Notes under the pieces: model-generated
Told to the model about the DNA's origin: nothing
Database searches by the model: none
The model's input: the letters and a program-made list of their open reading frames with translations, nothing else
DNA from: Hassallia sp050875635
GTDB taxonomy: Bacteria; Cyanobacteriota; Cyanobacteriia; Cyanobacteriales; Nostocaceae
Length of the DNA stretch: 64,000 bases
Direction of reading: 5' to 3'
NCBI RefSeq assembly: GCF_050875635.1
Contig: NZ_JBPAOH010000010.1
Span: 1-64,000, forward strand
Shown here: one piece after another, positions 33,230-42,862 of the stretch
How positions within the stretch are numbered: position 1 is the stretch's first letter
Layout: every line of letters starts with the position of its first letter
Made by a program: the position numbers and the translations under genes

Positions 33230-34669
33230 TTAACCAACACTACCTTCCAACTTCAAACTCAACAGCTTATCAGCTTCCACCGCAAATTCCATCGGCAACT
33301 GATTAAACACATCCTTACAGAAGCCACTAATCATCATCGAAACCGCGTCTTCACTAGAAATGCCGCGCTGTGCAAAGTAAAATAATTGGTCTTCCCCAAT
33401 CTTGGAAGTAGAAGCTTCATGCTCCACCTTTCCAGTATTATTTTGCACCTGGATATATGGGAAAGTATTCGCATGAGCATTATCCCCAATTAGCATCGAG
33501 TCGCACTGCGAATAGTTTCTAGCTCCTTCTGCCTTCGGATTTATCTTCACCAAACCGCGATAGCTGTTACTAGAATTACCAGCAGAAATTCCCTTAGAGA
33601 TAATCGTGCTGCGAGTGTTTTTACCAACGTGGATCATCTTGGTTCCCGTGTCGGCTTGCTGCATATTATTTGTCAGCGCTACCGAGTAGAACTCACCCAC
33701 AGAATTATCGCCCACCAACACGCAGCTAGGATACTTCCAAGTAATCGCAGAACCGGTTTCTACTTGCGTCCAGGAAATCTTGGAATTTACACCCTGACAC
33801 AAACCGCGTTTGGTGACAAAGTTGTAAATACCACCTTTGCCTTTTTCATCGCCGGCGTACCAATTCTGTACTGTAGAATATTTAATTTCCGCGTTGTCCA
33901 GAGCAACAAGTTCAACCACAGCCGCGTGTAGTTGGTTGCTATCGTACATCGGCGCGGTACAGCCTTCCAAGTAGGAAACATAGCTGCCTTCTTCAGCAAC
34001 AATCAAGGTACGCTCAAATTGTCCGGTATCGCCGCTGTTAATCCGGAAGTAGGTAGACAATTCCATCGGGCATTTTACGCCTTTAGGAATATAGACAAAA
34101 GAACCATCGCTAAATACAGCCGCATTCAATGCCGCAAAGTAGTTATCGGCGGCAGGAACAACGCTACCCAGATACTTTTGTACTAGTTCGGGGTATTCCT
34201 GCAACGCTTCGGAAATTGAGCAGAAAATAACGCCGTCTTTGAGCAGCTTTTCTTTAAATGTAGTGGCGACAGAAACACTATCGAAAATGGCATCTACAGC
34301 GACGTTTCCCAGACGCTTTTGTTCTGATAGGGGAATACCTAGCTTTTCAAAGGTTTCCAACAGAGTGGGATCTACTTCATCCAAACTGTTAAGCTTTTTC
34401 TTCGCTTGTTTCGGTGCGGAATAGTAGATGATATCCTGATAATTAATTGGCGGATACTGAACGCTATGCCAAGTCGGTTCTGTCATTTTTAGCCACTGGC
34501 GATAGGCTCTGAGGCGAAACTCCAACATGAATTCCGGCTCGTTCTTCTTGCTGGAGATCAAGCGGATAACATCTTCGTTTAGCCCACGCGGTATGGTGTC
34601 TGCCTCAATATTGGTGACAAAGCCATATTTGTAGGGCTGGTTGACTAAGGTTTTGACAGTGGCACTCAT
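33230..34669 (-). CDS. sufB: Fe-S assembly scaffold protein SufB
   Basis: I start at ATG 34669 (479 residues, MSATVKTLVNQPYKYGF), the usual length for cyanobacterial SufB, rather than the longer frame to 34747. It contains YIPKGVKCPMELSTYFRIN, IVAEEGSYVSYLEGCTAP and the C-terminal VEHEASTSKIGEDQLFYFAQRGI. SufB carries the cysteine on which the cluster is built. It is the first gene of the sufBCDS operon and lies opposite sufR. Confidence 0.96.
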   Translation of the reverse strand: MSATVKTLVNQPYKYGFVTNIEADTIPRGLNEDVIRLISSKKNEPEFMLEFRLRAYRQWLKMTEPTWHSVQYPPINYQDIIYYSAPKQAKKKLNSLDEVDPTLLETFEKLGIPLSEQKRLGNVAVDAIFDSVSVATTFKEKLLKDGVIFCSISEALQEYPELVQKYLGSVVPAADNYFAALNAAVFSDGSFVYIPKGVKCPMELSTYFRINSGDTGQFERTLIVAEEGSYVSYLEGCTAPMYDSNQLHAAVVELVALDNAEIKYSTVQNWYAGDEKGKGGIYNFVTKRGLCQGVNSKISWTQVETGSAITWKYPSCVLVGDNSVGEFYSVALTNNMQQADTGTKMIHVGKNTRSTIISKGISAGNSSNSYRGLVKINPKAEGARNYSQCDSMLIGDNAHANTFPYIQVQNNTGKVEHEASTSKIGEDQLFYFAQRGISSEDAVSMMISGFCKDVFNQLPMEFAVEADKLLSLKLEGSVG

Positions 34670-34798
34670 CAGTTCTTTTCTCTCGTGTTCTCTTTTAGGT
34701 GTCTCTTTCACAGATGGGAGACGGGCGGTAAGCCGATTTCCCTTCATCGTTAACCCAGAGTGGTTACGCGGGTGTTACAATAAGGATGGAGAGTAAAA

Positions 34799-34812
34799 CA
34801 ACAAGTTAGTTG
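34799..34812. promoter_or_regulatory. SufR operator, site 1
   Basis: The perfect CAAC-N6-GTTG palindrome (extended to AAACAAC-AAGTTA-GTTGTTT) matches the known cyanobacterial SufR site. It lies between sufB and sufR, nearer sufB, and probably covers the sufB promoter. Confidence 0.85.
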
Positions 34813-34843
34813 TTTAAGTTATCTCCATTTTACGCTACATTAA

Positions 34844-34857
34844 CAACAAGAATGTTG
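34844..34857. promoter_or_regulatory. SufR operator, site 2
   Basis: A second CAAC-N6-GTTG palindrome (CAAC-AAGAAT-GTTG) lies 38 bp before the sufR start, placed to allow autoregulation by SufR. Confidence 0.85.
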
Positions 34858-34894
34858 TCAAAGTGAAATTTCCTAATTATTTTTCAGGACTAAG

Positions 34895-35569
34895 ATGGCG
34901 ACTACCCAGCAGTCCTCAACCAAGCAAGAGATTCTAGAATATCTCCTGAAACACTCACGGGCAACAGCTTTTGAGCTAGCCGAGATTTTAAATATTAGCC
35001 CGCAAGCGATTCGTCGCCATCTCAAAGATTTGGAGGCGGAAAAGCTAATTTTGTATTCATCGATACAAGAAGGGATGGGGCGTCCGCAGCACGTTTATCA
35101 TTTGAGTCGTGAAGGACGCGATCGCCTGCAACGAGGTGATAGTTATGGGGAATTTGCTGTTTCTCTGCTGGATACATTAGCAGAAACGGTAGGACGTGAC
35201 CAAGTAAGCACGATTTTAAGAAAACAGTGGGAACGTAAAGCTCAAGAATATCGCGATCGCTTGGGTAAAGGTTCGCTCAAAGAACGGGTGGAAAACTTAG
35301 TTGAGTTGAGAAAAGCTGAAGGCTTCATGGCAGAGTGTCACCCGGTAGAATCGAATGAATCAGAAGGCGATCGCTTTATCTTAATGGAGCATAACTGCGC
35401 CATTTCCAACGTTGCCGAGTCTTTCCCCAGCATTTGCGGTCATGAATTAGAAATGTTTGCCGCCGTTCTCCCAGATTGTACAGTAGAGCGGACTCATTGG
35501 ATTATCAACGGCGAACACCGTTGTGGCTATTTGGTACAAGCGCGAAAACCTTGCGCCGAATTAGATTAA
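34895..35569 (+). CDS. sufR: SufR, Fe-S-sensing repressor of the suf operon
   Basis: A 224-residue DeoR/ArsR-like winged-helix regulator. The N-terminal domain has TKQEILEYLLKHSRATAFELAEILNISPQAIRRHLKDLE (helix-turn-helix). The C-terminal part contains cysteines for a [4Fe-4S] cluster: EHNCAIS, FPSICGHE, PDCTVERTHWII and HRCGYLV. It is divergent from sufB with two CAAC-N6-GTTG sites between. When its cluster is lost, repression of suf is relieved. Confidence 0.95.
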   Translation: MATTQQSSTKQEILEYLLKHSRATAFELAEILNISPQAIRRHLKDLEAEKLILYSSIQEGMGRPQHVYHLSREGRDRLQRGDSYGEFAVSLLDTLAETVGRDQVSTILRKQWERKAQEYRDRLGKGSLKERVENLVELRKAEGFMAECHPVESNESEGDRFILMEHNCAISNVAESFPSICGHELEMFAAVLPDCTVERTHWIINGEHRCGYLVQARKPCAELD

Positions 35570-35674
35570 GAAATTTATATTTACATTAACTTTAAGTCAT
35601 AAATAAGAGCTACGTCGTAATCTGTTTTACAAATTACAAATTAGCAATTGTCCGTTAAGTTTTAGTTAAAGGTT

Positions 35675-35938
35675 ATGAATTTACCCCCACAACAGCAGCC
35701 GTCAACACAATTCTTAACTTTAGAAGAGTCAGCCAAAGTTGACGCTGCCTTGCTTTCTTCCCCAGAAAAGTTTTTAACGAGATTAACAATTTCATCTCTC
35801 AAACTTTTGAAGCACATCGCCCAAGAGTATGATGTGAGAATTGAAGATTTAACAACACAGCAAGTGATTGCTTGGTTTGAGAAAGATGGTAAGATTCGCC
35901 GAGAGCAAGGAACAGAGTCTGCATACCTGAATTGGTAA
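35675..35938 (+). CDS. Small conserved hypothetical protein
   Basis: An 87-residue helical protein (LEESAKVDAALLSSPEKFLTRLTISSLKLLKHIAQEY, then IEDLTTQQVIAWFEKDGK). It has no cysteine and no membrane segment. It sits 105 bp after sufR on the same strand. I recall such short genes near sufR in cyanobacteria but cannot give a function. Confidence 0.65.
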   Translation: MNLPPQQQPSTQFLTLEESAKVDAALLSSPEKFLTRLTISSLKLLKHIAQEYDVRIEDLTTQQVIAWFEKDGKIRREQGTESAYLNW

Positions 35939-35952
35939 ATTATGAAAAAATC

Positions 35953-35981
35953 GTAGAGACGTTCCAGCGGAACGTCTCTAC
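35953..35981 (+). terminator. Stem-loop after the small hypothetical gene
   Basis: The perfect 13-bp arms GTAGAGACGTTCC and GGAACGTCTCTAC around AGC begin 15 bases after the stop codon. No long T-run follows, so termination is likely but not certain; the GTAGAGACGTTCC type also occurs as an interspersed repeat. Confidence 0.55.
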
Positions 35982-36003
35982 AATAAATAATCTAAACAAA
36001 CAG

Positions 36004-36028
36004 CAAAAAGCACCTTTTTCGAGGTGCT
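36004..36028 (-). terminator. Rho-independent terminator of the 36066 gene
   Basis: On the minus strand AGCACCT-CGAAAA-AGGTGCT is followed directly by TTTTTG, the canonical form, 38 bases past the stop codon of the membrane-protein gene. Confidence 0.8.
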
Positions 36029-36065
36029 GTCTCATGCGATGTAAATTAATTTTACAGACCACATT

Positions 36066-36692
36066 TTAAGTGTAAGTATTAGTACGCGGACTGCGAGCAC
36101 CTGTAACCGCTCCAATCATTGATGCAACTAAACCCAGCAAAGAACCGAATACAAACCACCACAAACCTCTAGATGTAGCACCAGCAATATTGCGAGCTTC
36201 TTCAGCACTTACATTAGTTCGGGGTACGTTCACACCACCTTGTTGTTGCACTTGGTTAATCACTTCCCCAGCGTTAGAAGCAGCAACACCAAAAGCACCA
36301 GATACCCCACTAGCCAAGAGCCAAGAGCTAACTGCTAAAGTGGTAGCCCAGAGAATTGCCCCATTGAGAAGAGCGGTGCTGCGGTTCATCGGACCACAAG
36401 CGCGAGCAGTCACCCAACCACCAGTAAAAAGGGAAATTAACAAACCAATAGTTGACCAAATTCCCACATTTCCAGCAACATCAGGAGCATTTGTTCTGGG
36501 TGCGCCAGAATTTGCAATACTACCTGCGCCGATCGCTGCAAATAAAGCGCTTAAAATTAATTGCGTAGCTAGGGAAACTAACAAACCAGAAATAATCGGA
36601 CCCCAACGAACGCGATCGTGATAATCAGCAACTCTACCCACTACCGCCGGCTCATTAATTACATCATCACCAACTCTATTTACGTATGACAT
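36066..36692 (-). CDS. Small integral membrane protein, unknown function
   Basis: A 208-residue protein with four hydrophobic segments (about residues 31-55, 75-97, 108-130, 175-198). The soluble loop between segments 3 and 4 is Asn/Val/Gln rich. Gly- and Ala-rich helices and the RVRWGPIISGLLVSLATQL opening resemble small cyanobacterial membrane proteins of unknown role. It ends with a clear terminator and stands alone. Confidence 0.7.
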   Translation of the reverse strand: MSYVNRVGDDVINEPAVVGRVADYHDRVRWGPIISGLLVSLATQLILSALFAAIGAGSIANSGAPRTNAPDVAGNVGIWSTIGLLISLFTGGWVTARACGPMNRSTALLNGAILWATTLAVSSWLLASGVSGAFGVAASNAGEVINQVQQQGGVNVPRTNVSAEEARNIAGATSRGLWWFVFGSLLGLVASMIGAVTGARSPRTNTYT

Positions 36693-37642
36693 AGCTTATC
36701 TTTTTCCTCACTTTTTTAGCAGTTTTTTCAGCTATATTCTTGCTTGTGTATTAAGATTAAATTCCTCTTGCTGAATTTTTATATCTATCAATAGAAATAC
36801 TTATTAACTCTATCTTTAGTAATAATTTTGAAAAGGCTTTAATACTATTTAATATAACTGTTGAAGTCTGTTGAGATTATGAATTAATCATTAATTTTGG
36901 CAGAGATGAATTATTAAGTTAAAATCCAGTTATTCCACGTTAAAAATAATTCAAATCATAATGCGGAAATATTTCCCAGTATGTTAAGAATTTTAAATTG
37001 TAGAGTGCGAAGCGCCGAAAGTACGACACCCTACTGATTATATTTGTCTGATGAGTATTAAGCAGATTAACGTAATTTAGGCAAAATAGTAAGTTAAGGT
37101 AGATAAATTTTTATTAATAATAACAATTCATGAAGAGGGGTAAAGGGGAAAGGGGAGGCAGTGCGTTGCGGAGCCAGCGCTGTGCGGAGGTCACGAACGC
37201 CCTCGGCGACTGGCGTGGGGTACCAAGCGTTGTAGCACCTGCCTATGATTGGGTAAAGGGGGAAGAAAATGTATTGGTATTGCACTATCCCAATTAAAGA
37301 CCACTTCATAGTTGTGGGGGTCTTAAACCCGCGCAGGGAATAGAATTGGAAAAAAGAATTCGGTTGGGTTTTTAAATGACTTCTTCCCCTTTGCCCTGTC
37401 TTGAAAAAGTCTGATGCCTTCTCCTGTCGGAGAGGCTTCGCCAACGGCAACTTTGCCTTGGGCGAACGGAGGAAACCTCCGCTCAGATTTTCCGCTTTTT
37501 TCCTTTTCCCTTTCCCCCTCCCTGATAAATTTTTGGCAATACGTTTTCAGCTACATTGGGATGTGCAGCTAACTTTTTCAAGTTCTCTTAGATAAAAAGG
37601 GAACAAAAATTATTGCTGCACATCAAGTAATCAAGGCATTCT
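36693..37642. other. Long intergenic region with repeats, no gene supported
   Basis: The first half is AT-rich. At about 37003-37036 is an inverted GTAGAGTGCG..CGACACCCTAC pair. From 37135 to 37215 a GC-rich patch resembles that near 330-370. At 37473-37495 the GGAGGAAACCTCCGCTCA core of the small palindromic element recurs. Several open frames cross these repeats on both strands, but none has protein-like composition. Confidence 0.6.
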
Positions 37643-37972
37643 TCAATTACGCAGCTTGATAGCGGTGCCTGTCGCGGTAATCAGCAACAAAACCCCTGAC
37701 TGGTCAACATTAATCGTACCAGTATCAAATTCAATCCCGACAACAGCATCTGCCCCCAAACGCGATGCCCGCTGTTCTAACTCTTGTAGTGCCTTACGTT
37801 GACCTTGCTCAAATAAGCGCTCATAGCTGCCGGTGCGTCCACCAACAATATCCCGAATGCTAGCGAAAAAATCCCGTAGGAAATTGCTGCCGTAGACGAC
37901 TTCTGCCGTCACAATACCTAAATATGACTGAATGACAGACCCCTGAATTACATCGGTCGTGGTTAAAATCAT
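37643..37972 (-). CDS. YbjQ family (UPF0145) protein
   Basis: A 109-residue protein typical in length for YbjQ/heavy-metal-binding-domain proteins: MILTTTDVIQGSVIQSYLGIVTAEVVYG, GGRTGSYERLFEQGQRKALQELEQRASRLGADAVVGIEFD. It forms pentamers in known structures; function is unclear. Confidence 0.9.
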   Translation of the reverse strand: MILTTTDVIQGSVIQSYLGIVTAEVVYGSNFLRDFFASIRDIVGGRTGSYERLFEQGQRKALQELEQRASRLGADAVVGIEFDTGTINVDQSGVLLLITATGTAIKLRN

Positions 37973-38236
37973 AAATTAGCCTCTTGAGCGTTACGTCTGT
38001 TGTGTGCTTCTAACCGGATTTTAGATTTGGAATAGGTATTTAGATATAGTGATGACGATATTGTTTGCCACCATATGTAACTTTTTCTTTCTCAAAATGG
38101 TATCAGCCAAGACAAACGCTACGGCGCTGACCTTAACGGATGAGTGTAATGCATCAATAATAAATATGAAAACAGAATAAATACAGTTTTCAAAACTCAA
38201 GATTTTTGTTTTAATGTACATGCAATTACACGACAT

Positions 38237-38953
38237 GTGAAAAAAATTGCCAAATACTTCAGGATAATTACGGTGTACAAGCAGACATCATTTCTACTAA
38301 GTGTTATTTTATTAGGTAGTTTTGCAGCTACAATCCCCTCGGTGGCTCAGGCTCAGGTAACAGTAGCGCAAGCTAGAAGCGCAGAGTTAAAGCAATTGCT
38401 AGAAGATGGGCGGCGGTTGGTGAATTCTGGAGACTATAACGGCGCGATTTCTGTTTATCAACAAGCAGTAGCGATCGAGCCAAAGAATGCCAAAATTCAT
38501 TCTGGCATGGGCTATTTATACGCTATACAAGGAAATTTCCCAGCAGCGTTAGCGGCTTACCGTCGCGCTCTTGGTATTGATCCTAACAATGGCGATTTTT
38601 TCTATGCTGTAGGTTATATCAAAGGAAATTTGGGAGATACTGCTGGGGCAAAGGACGCTTATCGTAAAGCGATACAGCTCAACCGCAACAATATTAATGC
38701 TTACTTGGGATTGGGTGTGACACAATCCCGTCTGGGAGATTATGAAGCAGCTATGTGGGCTTACGACCAAGCGATTAATATTGATAAGAATAATGCCCAA
38801 ACTTATGAGTTGATGGGTTCAATGTTCAAGCAACGGCGAAAAGCCAAAGAAGCGAGTAATGTACTTAATAAAGCGCGTGACTTGTACCAACGTCGCAATG
38901 ACTCAGATGGCGTGGCAAGGGTAGAAGCTTTGCTGCGAGATTTGGGAGGCTGA
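38237..38953 (+). CDS. Exported TPR-repeat protein
   Basis: A 238-residue protein with GTG start. A signal peptide (hydrophobic residues about 14-32, cleavage near AQA-QV) is followed by at least four tetratricopeptide repeats: YNGAISVYQQAVAIEPKNAK, FPAALAAYRRALGIDPNN, TAGAKDAYRKAIQLNRNN, YEAAMWAYDQAINIDKNN. It is probably a periplasmic or lumen-side protein that scaffolds partner proteins. Confidence 0.9.
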   Translation: MKKIAKYFRIITVYKQTSFLLSVILLGSFAATIPSVAQAQVTVAQARSAELKQLLEDGRRLVNSGDYNGAISVYQQAVAIEPKNAKIHSGMGYLYAIQGNFPAALAAYRRALGIDPNNGDFFYAVGYIKGNLGDTAGAKDAYRKAIQLNRNNINAYLGLGVTQSRLGDYEAAMWAYDQAINIDKNNAQTYELMGSMFKQRRKAKEASNVLNKARDLYQRRNDSDGVARVEALLRDLGG

Positions 38954-39098
38954 TTAAACTTTAGAATACAGTCACCACCTCACAATGATAGCTGCATGTA
39001 CTGGTAAGATAACCTGATTATTATCAGCCAGACTTGCAGCTATATTATATTAGAAACGAAGCAGGCAAACGTAATATTAAGTTGTTGGCGATTTTGTG

Positions 39099-39389
39099 CT
39101 ACCTGCGGCTTTTCCAATATCCAGGTTCTCGACTGCAATACATAACAGCCAAAATCAAAATATAGTCCTGCTCAATTGTATAAAGAATTCCATAAGGAAA
39201 CTTTTGAGTCAAACATCTGCGAACGTCCTCATCAAGCACAGCCCAACGAGTCGGAGACTCTTTTATTCGATAAACTGCATCCTCAACAGCATCAATAAAA
39301 GCTTGCGCTACCTCAGCACGTTGCTTTGCATAATACTGCACAGCTTCAGTATATTCAGTGAGTGCCTCCGGGTGAAATACATACTTCAT
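39099..39389 (-). CDS. RelE/ParE-type toxin
   Basis: A 96-residue toxin-fold protein: YVFHPEALTEYTEAVQYYAKQRAEVAQAFIDAVEDAV, IKESPTRWAVLDEDVRRCLTQKFPYGILY and ILAVMYCSREPGYW. The ParE-like core is present. It overlaps the upstream antitoxin by 4 bases (ATGA), the usual coupling of a type II module. Confidence 0.88.
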   Translation of the reverse strand: MKYVFHPEALTEYTEAVQYYAKQRAEVAQAFIDAVEDAVYRIKESPTRWAVLDEDVRRCLTQKFPYGILYTIEQDYILILAVMYCSREPGYWKSRR

Positions 39390-39616
39390 TGCCCAAGTAG
39401 TCGCCTCACTTGAGCCAAAGCTTCTTCTCCTGGAATCGATTGGACATCTCCACTGCGAACCTCAGAAAGTCGCCTATGGGCTTCAGTAATCCAAGCAGCC
39501 TGAATTGTTAGGTCTGTATCGAATTCCAGGCTTTCCACTATCTTTTCTGCCAAGAGCGCCCTCGACGCACTAGGCAAAGATAAAATTTCTTCTGTCAGTT
39601 GCTCAATTGACCGCAT
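39386..39616 (-). CDS. Antitoxin of the RelE/ParE module
   Basis: A 76-residue helical protein (EQLTEEILSLPSASRALLAEKIVESLEF, then AWITEAHRRLSEVRSGDVQSIPGEEALAQV) of the addiction-module family. It precedes the toxin with a 4-base overlap. It should neutralise the toxin and repress the pair. Confidence 0.87.
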   Translation of the reverse strand: MRSIEQLTEEILSLPSASRALLAEKIVESLEFDTDLTIQAAWITEAHRRLSEVRSGDVQSIPGEEALAQVRRLLGQ

Positions 39617-39725
39617 AGCTAGCCGCAGAATGTTGAATGCTCACAGTGTAACAACAATTTGACCTCCACAATTATTGTAGTGACAGGATGCGGTCACTAC
39701 TGGGTATTTTCACTCTTTGCGATCG

Positions 39726-40262
39726 CTATGAACTCACCATTAAATGCTTTGTGACGCGAGCATTTTTACAATTTGACTTTAAGTATTCTATCTTTTCAAC
39801 TATAGGGTATCCAACACCAATTAAAATACCATGATGGTCTTCGCCAAGTAGCCACTCAAACTTCTTAGAAACAACATAGTATTCAAAACCATACATTTCT
39901 CCAAGCAGTTCAGTAACTGCTACAACCTTTCCCTCATAAAGCCAAAACTTGCCATGTAGTTTCGTACTGAGCCAATCTTCAGCAATAAACCAAACTGTTT
40001 CTTCTGGAGGAACAAGTTCTGTCAAAACTGCGGGTGCATATTCCATCTGAATCGAGGAAATGGGTTTTTTGAGTGAATCCCACCAACAAGAATAGCCTAA
40101 TCCTTTTTTACCAAGGGTTGTAAATTTGTCGAGAATTGCTATCAATATACGTTCGTATTCGTGGAGACTAACTAACCTGAAGTCGTTTTCGGACAGGTTT
40201 AGTGCTTGCTTTGCTTCTTCAATGTCTATTCTAAAGTCTGAACGTTGAGTCACAAATAACAT
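39726..40262 (-). CDS. Conserved hypothetical protein
   Basis: I start at ATG 40262 (MLFVTQRSDF, 178 residues), since the longer frame is not protein-like. The core is LVPPEETVWFIAEDW, KFWLYEGKVVAVTELLGEMYGFEYYVVSKKFEWLLGEDHH. The pattern resembles DUF6756-type proteins of unknown function, sometimes seen as immunity-like or accessory genes; I am not sure of the assignment. Confidence 0.6.
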   Translation of the reverse strand: MLFVTQRSDFRIDIEEAKQALNLSENDFRLVSLHEYERILIAILDKFTTLGKKGLGYSCWWDSLKKPISSIQMEYAPAVLTELVPPEETVWFIAEDWLSTKLHGKFWLYEGKVVAVTELLGEMYGFEYYVVSKKFEWLLGEDHHGILIGVGYPIVEKIEYLKSNCKNARVTKHLMVSS

Positions 40263-40363
40263 ATGCTTTGGTGCAGTTGTTTTTTCAATCAACTTTCCCA
40301 AAATAAAATAAACTTTTATTTTTAATTTTAAATTATTAAAGGTGGGCAATGCCCACCCTATAA

Positions 40364-41308
40364 TTATGCAGCGTGTTGACGATACCACTCGATGGTATTC
40401 TTCAGCCCCTGCTTGAAGTCTACTTGAGCGGTGAAACCAAAGGCTTGTTTTGCCCGTTCGGTATCCAAACAGCGACGGGGTTGACCATTCGGTTTGTCGG
40501 TTTCCCAGACAATTTCGCCGTCAAACTCCATCAATTCGCAAATAAGATTAATCAAATCGCGGATGGAGATTTCATAACCGGTGCCCAAGTTAACCGGTTC
40601 AAAATCGTTGTAGAATTGAGTGCCCATGACAATACCCCGCGCTGCATCTTCAGAATAAAGAAACTCGCGGGTAGGACTACCATCACCCCAAACCGGAAGT
40701 TTCTTTTGTCCCTGAATTTGCGCTTCATGAACTTTGCGAATTAACGCTGGGATGACATGGGAACTACTGGGGTCAAAGTTATCTTCTGGTCCATATAAAT
40801 TTACCGGCAGAAGATAAATGCCATTAAAGTTGTACTGCTGGCGGTAAGCTTGCAGTTGCACTAAAAGCGCTTTTTTGGCAACTCCGTAAGGGGCGTTAGT
40901 TTCTTCTGGGTAGCCATTCCAAAGGTCATCTTCTTTGAATGGTACTGGAGTAAATTTGGGATAGGCGCAAATAGTGCCAACACAAACAAATTTTTCTACT
41001 CCAGCTTGGTAAGCAGCGTGAATTAACTGCGTACCCATCATCAAGTTGTCGTAAAACAACTCTGCGGGTTTTTCCCGGTTGAGACCGATACCGCCAACGT
41101 GAGCTGCTAGGTGGATAATAATGTCTTGTTGGTCAGCTGCGCGTTGGCAATTTTCCCAGATACGTAAATCGCAATCACGCGATCGCGTAACTGTAATTTT
41201 TTGGCGATCGGCTCCAGCCTTACACAGCTTCTCTATTACCTGACGCCCCAAAAACCCAGCTCCACCTGTAACGAGAATCCGTTTATTTTTTAGTTCTAAG
41301 GCGGTCAT
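40364..41308 (-). CDS. fcl: GDP-L-fucose synthase
   Basis: A 314-residue extended SDR. The NAD(P) motif is VTGGAGFLGRQV, with GICAYPKFTPVPFKEDDLWNGYPEETNAPYGVAKK carrying Tyr-x3-Lys. It converts GDP-4-keto-6-deoxymannose to GDP-L-fucose. Its partner gmd is directly upstream (25-bp gap). Together they supply GDP-fucose for the exopolysaccharide. Confidence 0.95.
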   Translation of the reverse strand: MTALELKNKRILVTGGAGFLGRQVIEKLCKAGADRQKITVTRSRDCDLRIWENCQRAADQQDIIIHLAAHVGGIGLNREKPAELFYDNLMMGTQLIHAAYQAGVEKFVCVGTICAYPKFTPVPFKEDDLWNGYPEETNAPYGVAKKALLVQLQAYRQQYNFNGIYLLPVNLYGPEDNFDPSSSHVIPALIRKVHEAQIQGQKKLPVWGDGSPTREFLYSEDAARGIVMGTQFYNDFEPVNLGTGYEISIRDLINLICELMEFDGEIVWETDKPNGQPRRCLDTERAKQAFGFTAQVDFKQGLKNTIEWYRQHAA

Positions 41309-41333
41309 ATTTTTCTCCTCATCGGTATGTTAA

Positions 41334-42419
41334 TCACAAGTGGAGAACACCCAGTTCTTGACGAATAGTAGCAATATCACGAGGCATTTGCGAACCATGT
41401 CCATTCGGTGAAGTGCAACCGAGTGCTTGCAAATCTGCTTCTACCATCAGCGCTACCAACTGGTTAAATGTTACCGATGGTTCCCAGCCTAACTTTTGCC
41501 GCGCTTTGGTAGAGTCGCCAATTAACAAGTCTACTTCAGCCGGTCGCAGATAACGTTGGTCGAACTCAACATAATCTTGCCAATCGAGATTCACATAACC
41601 AAACGCTAAATCCAAAAATTCCCGTACTGTATGGGTTTCATTAGTAGCAACCACATAATCGTCTGGCTCGGACTGTTGTAACATGAGCCACATCGCCTTG
41701 ACGTAATCTTTGGCGTAGCCCCAATCCCGTTTGGAATCAAGATTGCCCATGTAAAGTTTTTTCTGCTTACCAGCAAAAATCTTGGCGACTGCCATTGTAA
41801 TCTTGCGCGTCACAAATGTTTCACCGCGTCTCGGCGATTCGTGGTTAAATAGAATGCCATTACAAGCAAACATTCCGTAAGATTCGCGGTAATTCACCGT
41901 TTGCCAGTGAGCGTAAACCTTAGCGCAAGCATAGGGACTGCGGGGGTAAAACGGTGTTGTCTCGCTTTGTGGCACAGCTTGTACCAAACCATACATTTCC
42001 GAAGAACCTGCTTGGTAGAATCGCACTTGAATCCCGGTGCGATGTTGATAGTCACGAATCGCTTCTAACAAACGCAGAGTTCCCATTCCGACTGCATCCA
42101 CGGTGTATTCCGGTGAATCAAAACTTACCCGTACATGAGATTGAGCGCCCAGGTTGTAAATTTCTACCGGCTGGACTTCTTCTAAAATGCGGCGCAGTGT
42201 GGTACCGTCTGTCAGGTCTCCGTAGTGAAGAAATAACCGCACTCCTTGTTTATGAGGATCTTCATAAATGTGATCGATGCGGTCTGTGTTGAAAGTAGAA
42301 GTCCGACGGATAATACCATGAACTTCATAACCTTGTAAGAGCAGAAATTCACTCAGATATGAACCATCTTGACCAGTAATACCAGTAATTAACGCTCGCT
42401 TTTGTTGGGTCATGCTCAA
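41334..42419 (-). CDS. gmd: GDP-mannose 4,6-dehydratase
   Basis: A 361-residue extended SDR with ITGITGQDGSYLSEFLL, IRRTSTFNTDRIDH, the catalytic YPRSPYACAKVYAHW (Tyr-x3-Lys) and the family segment NHESPRRGETFVTRKI. It produces GDP-4-keto-6-deoxy-D-mannose, the substrate of fcl next door. Confidence 0.97.
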   Translation of the reverse strand: MSMTQQKRALITGITGQDGSYLSEFLLLQGYEVHGIIRRTSTFNTDRIDHIYEDPHKQGVRLFLHYGDLTDGTTLRRILEEVQPVEIYNLGAQSHVRVSFDSPEYTVDAVGMGTLRLLEAIRDYQHRTGIQVRFYQAGSSEMYGLVQAVPQSETTPFYPRSPYACAKVYAHWQTVNYRESYGMFACNGILFNHESPRRGETFVTRKITMAVAKIFAGKQKKLYMGNLDSKRDWGYAKDYVKAMWLMLQQSEPDDYVVATNETHTVREFLDLAFGYVNLDWQDYVEFDQRYLRPAEVDLLIGDSTKARQKLGWEPSVTFNQLVALMVEADLQALGCTSPNGHGSQMPRDIATIRQELGVLHL

Positions 42420-42862
42420 TTATCCCTTGTCGTTTTTGATTAAATAAATACAGGCAAACTGATACAACCTAGCAGCTAATTGCTCAATTGCCCAATGGGA
42501 AACCTACGAATTTTGCTGGCATGTGTGCTATCAACTTAAGTACTAGTACTTAAGTTTAAGTATTATTACGTTATCGCCTTACTTTTATTCGGCAGACTTG
42601 ACCTAATTCTGTATAATTTTTTCATCTTTACCAGAATTTTATGAAAACCTAGTTTTTGTTAAGATAGAATAAAGTAGAAATTTTTGATAGATATAGCAAT
42701 CCTATATGATTTGTGAAGATTCACCGTGCTCAGAAACCCGACTTCTTTAAGAAGTCGGGTTTCTAAAGAAGAATCTATTAAAAATCCCACGGCTATCAGC
42801 ACATGGGATTTCTCGGTTTGTGAACCGTCGTTTACTTTTGGGCTGAAGAAACAATTAGGTTA
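42420..42862. other. Intergenic region upstream of gmd
   Basis: Between gmd and the sugar-transferase gene, both on the minus strand. It is AT-rich, carries the palindrome at 42732-42764 and short runs of ACTTAAGT (about 42537-42560). No gene is supported; it may contain the gmd promoter. Confidence 0.55.
42732..42764. terminator. Perfect 16-bp stem-loop
   Basis: Arms AGAAACCCGACTTCTT and AAGAAGTCGGGTTTCT are separated by one base. It lies 99 bp past the end of the sugar-transferase gene and can end its transcript; it is also a common cyanobacterial palindrome. Confidence 0.55.

Noticed and set aside
37094..37595. Open frames on both strands at 37.1-37.6 kb
   Set aside because: They cross repeats and show no conserved-looking composition or start signals.
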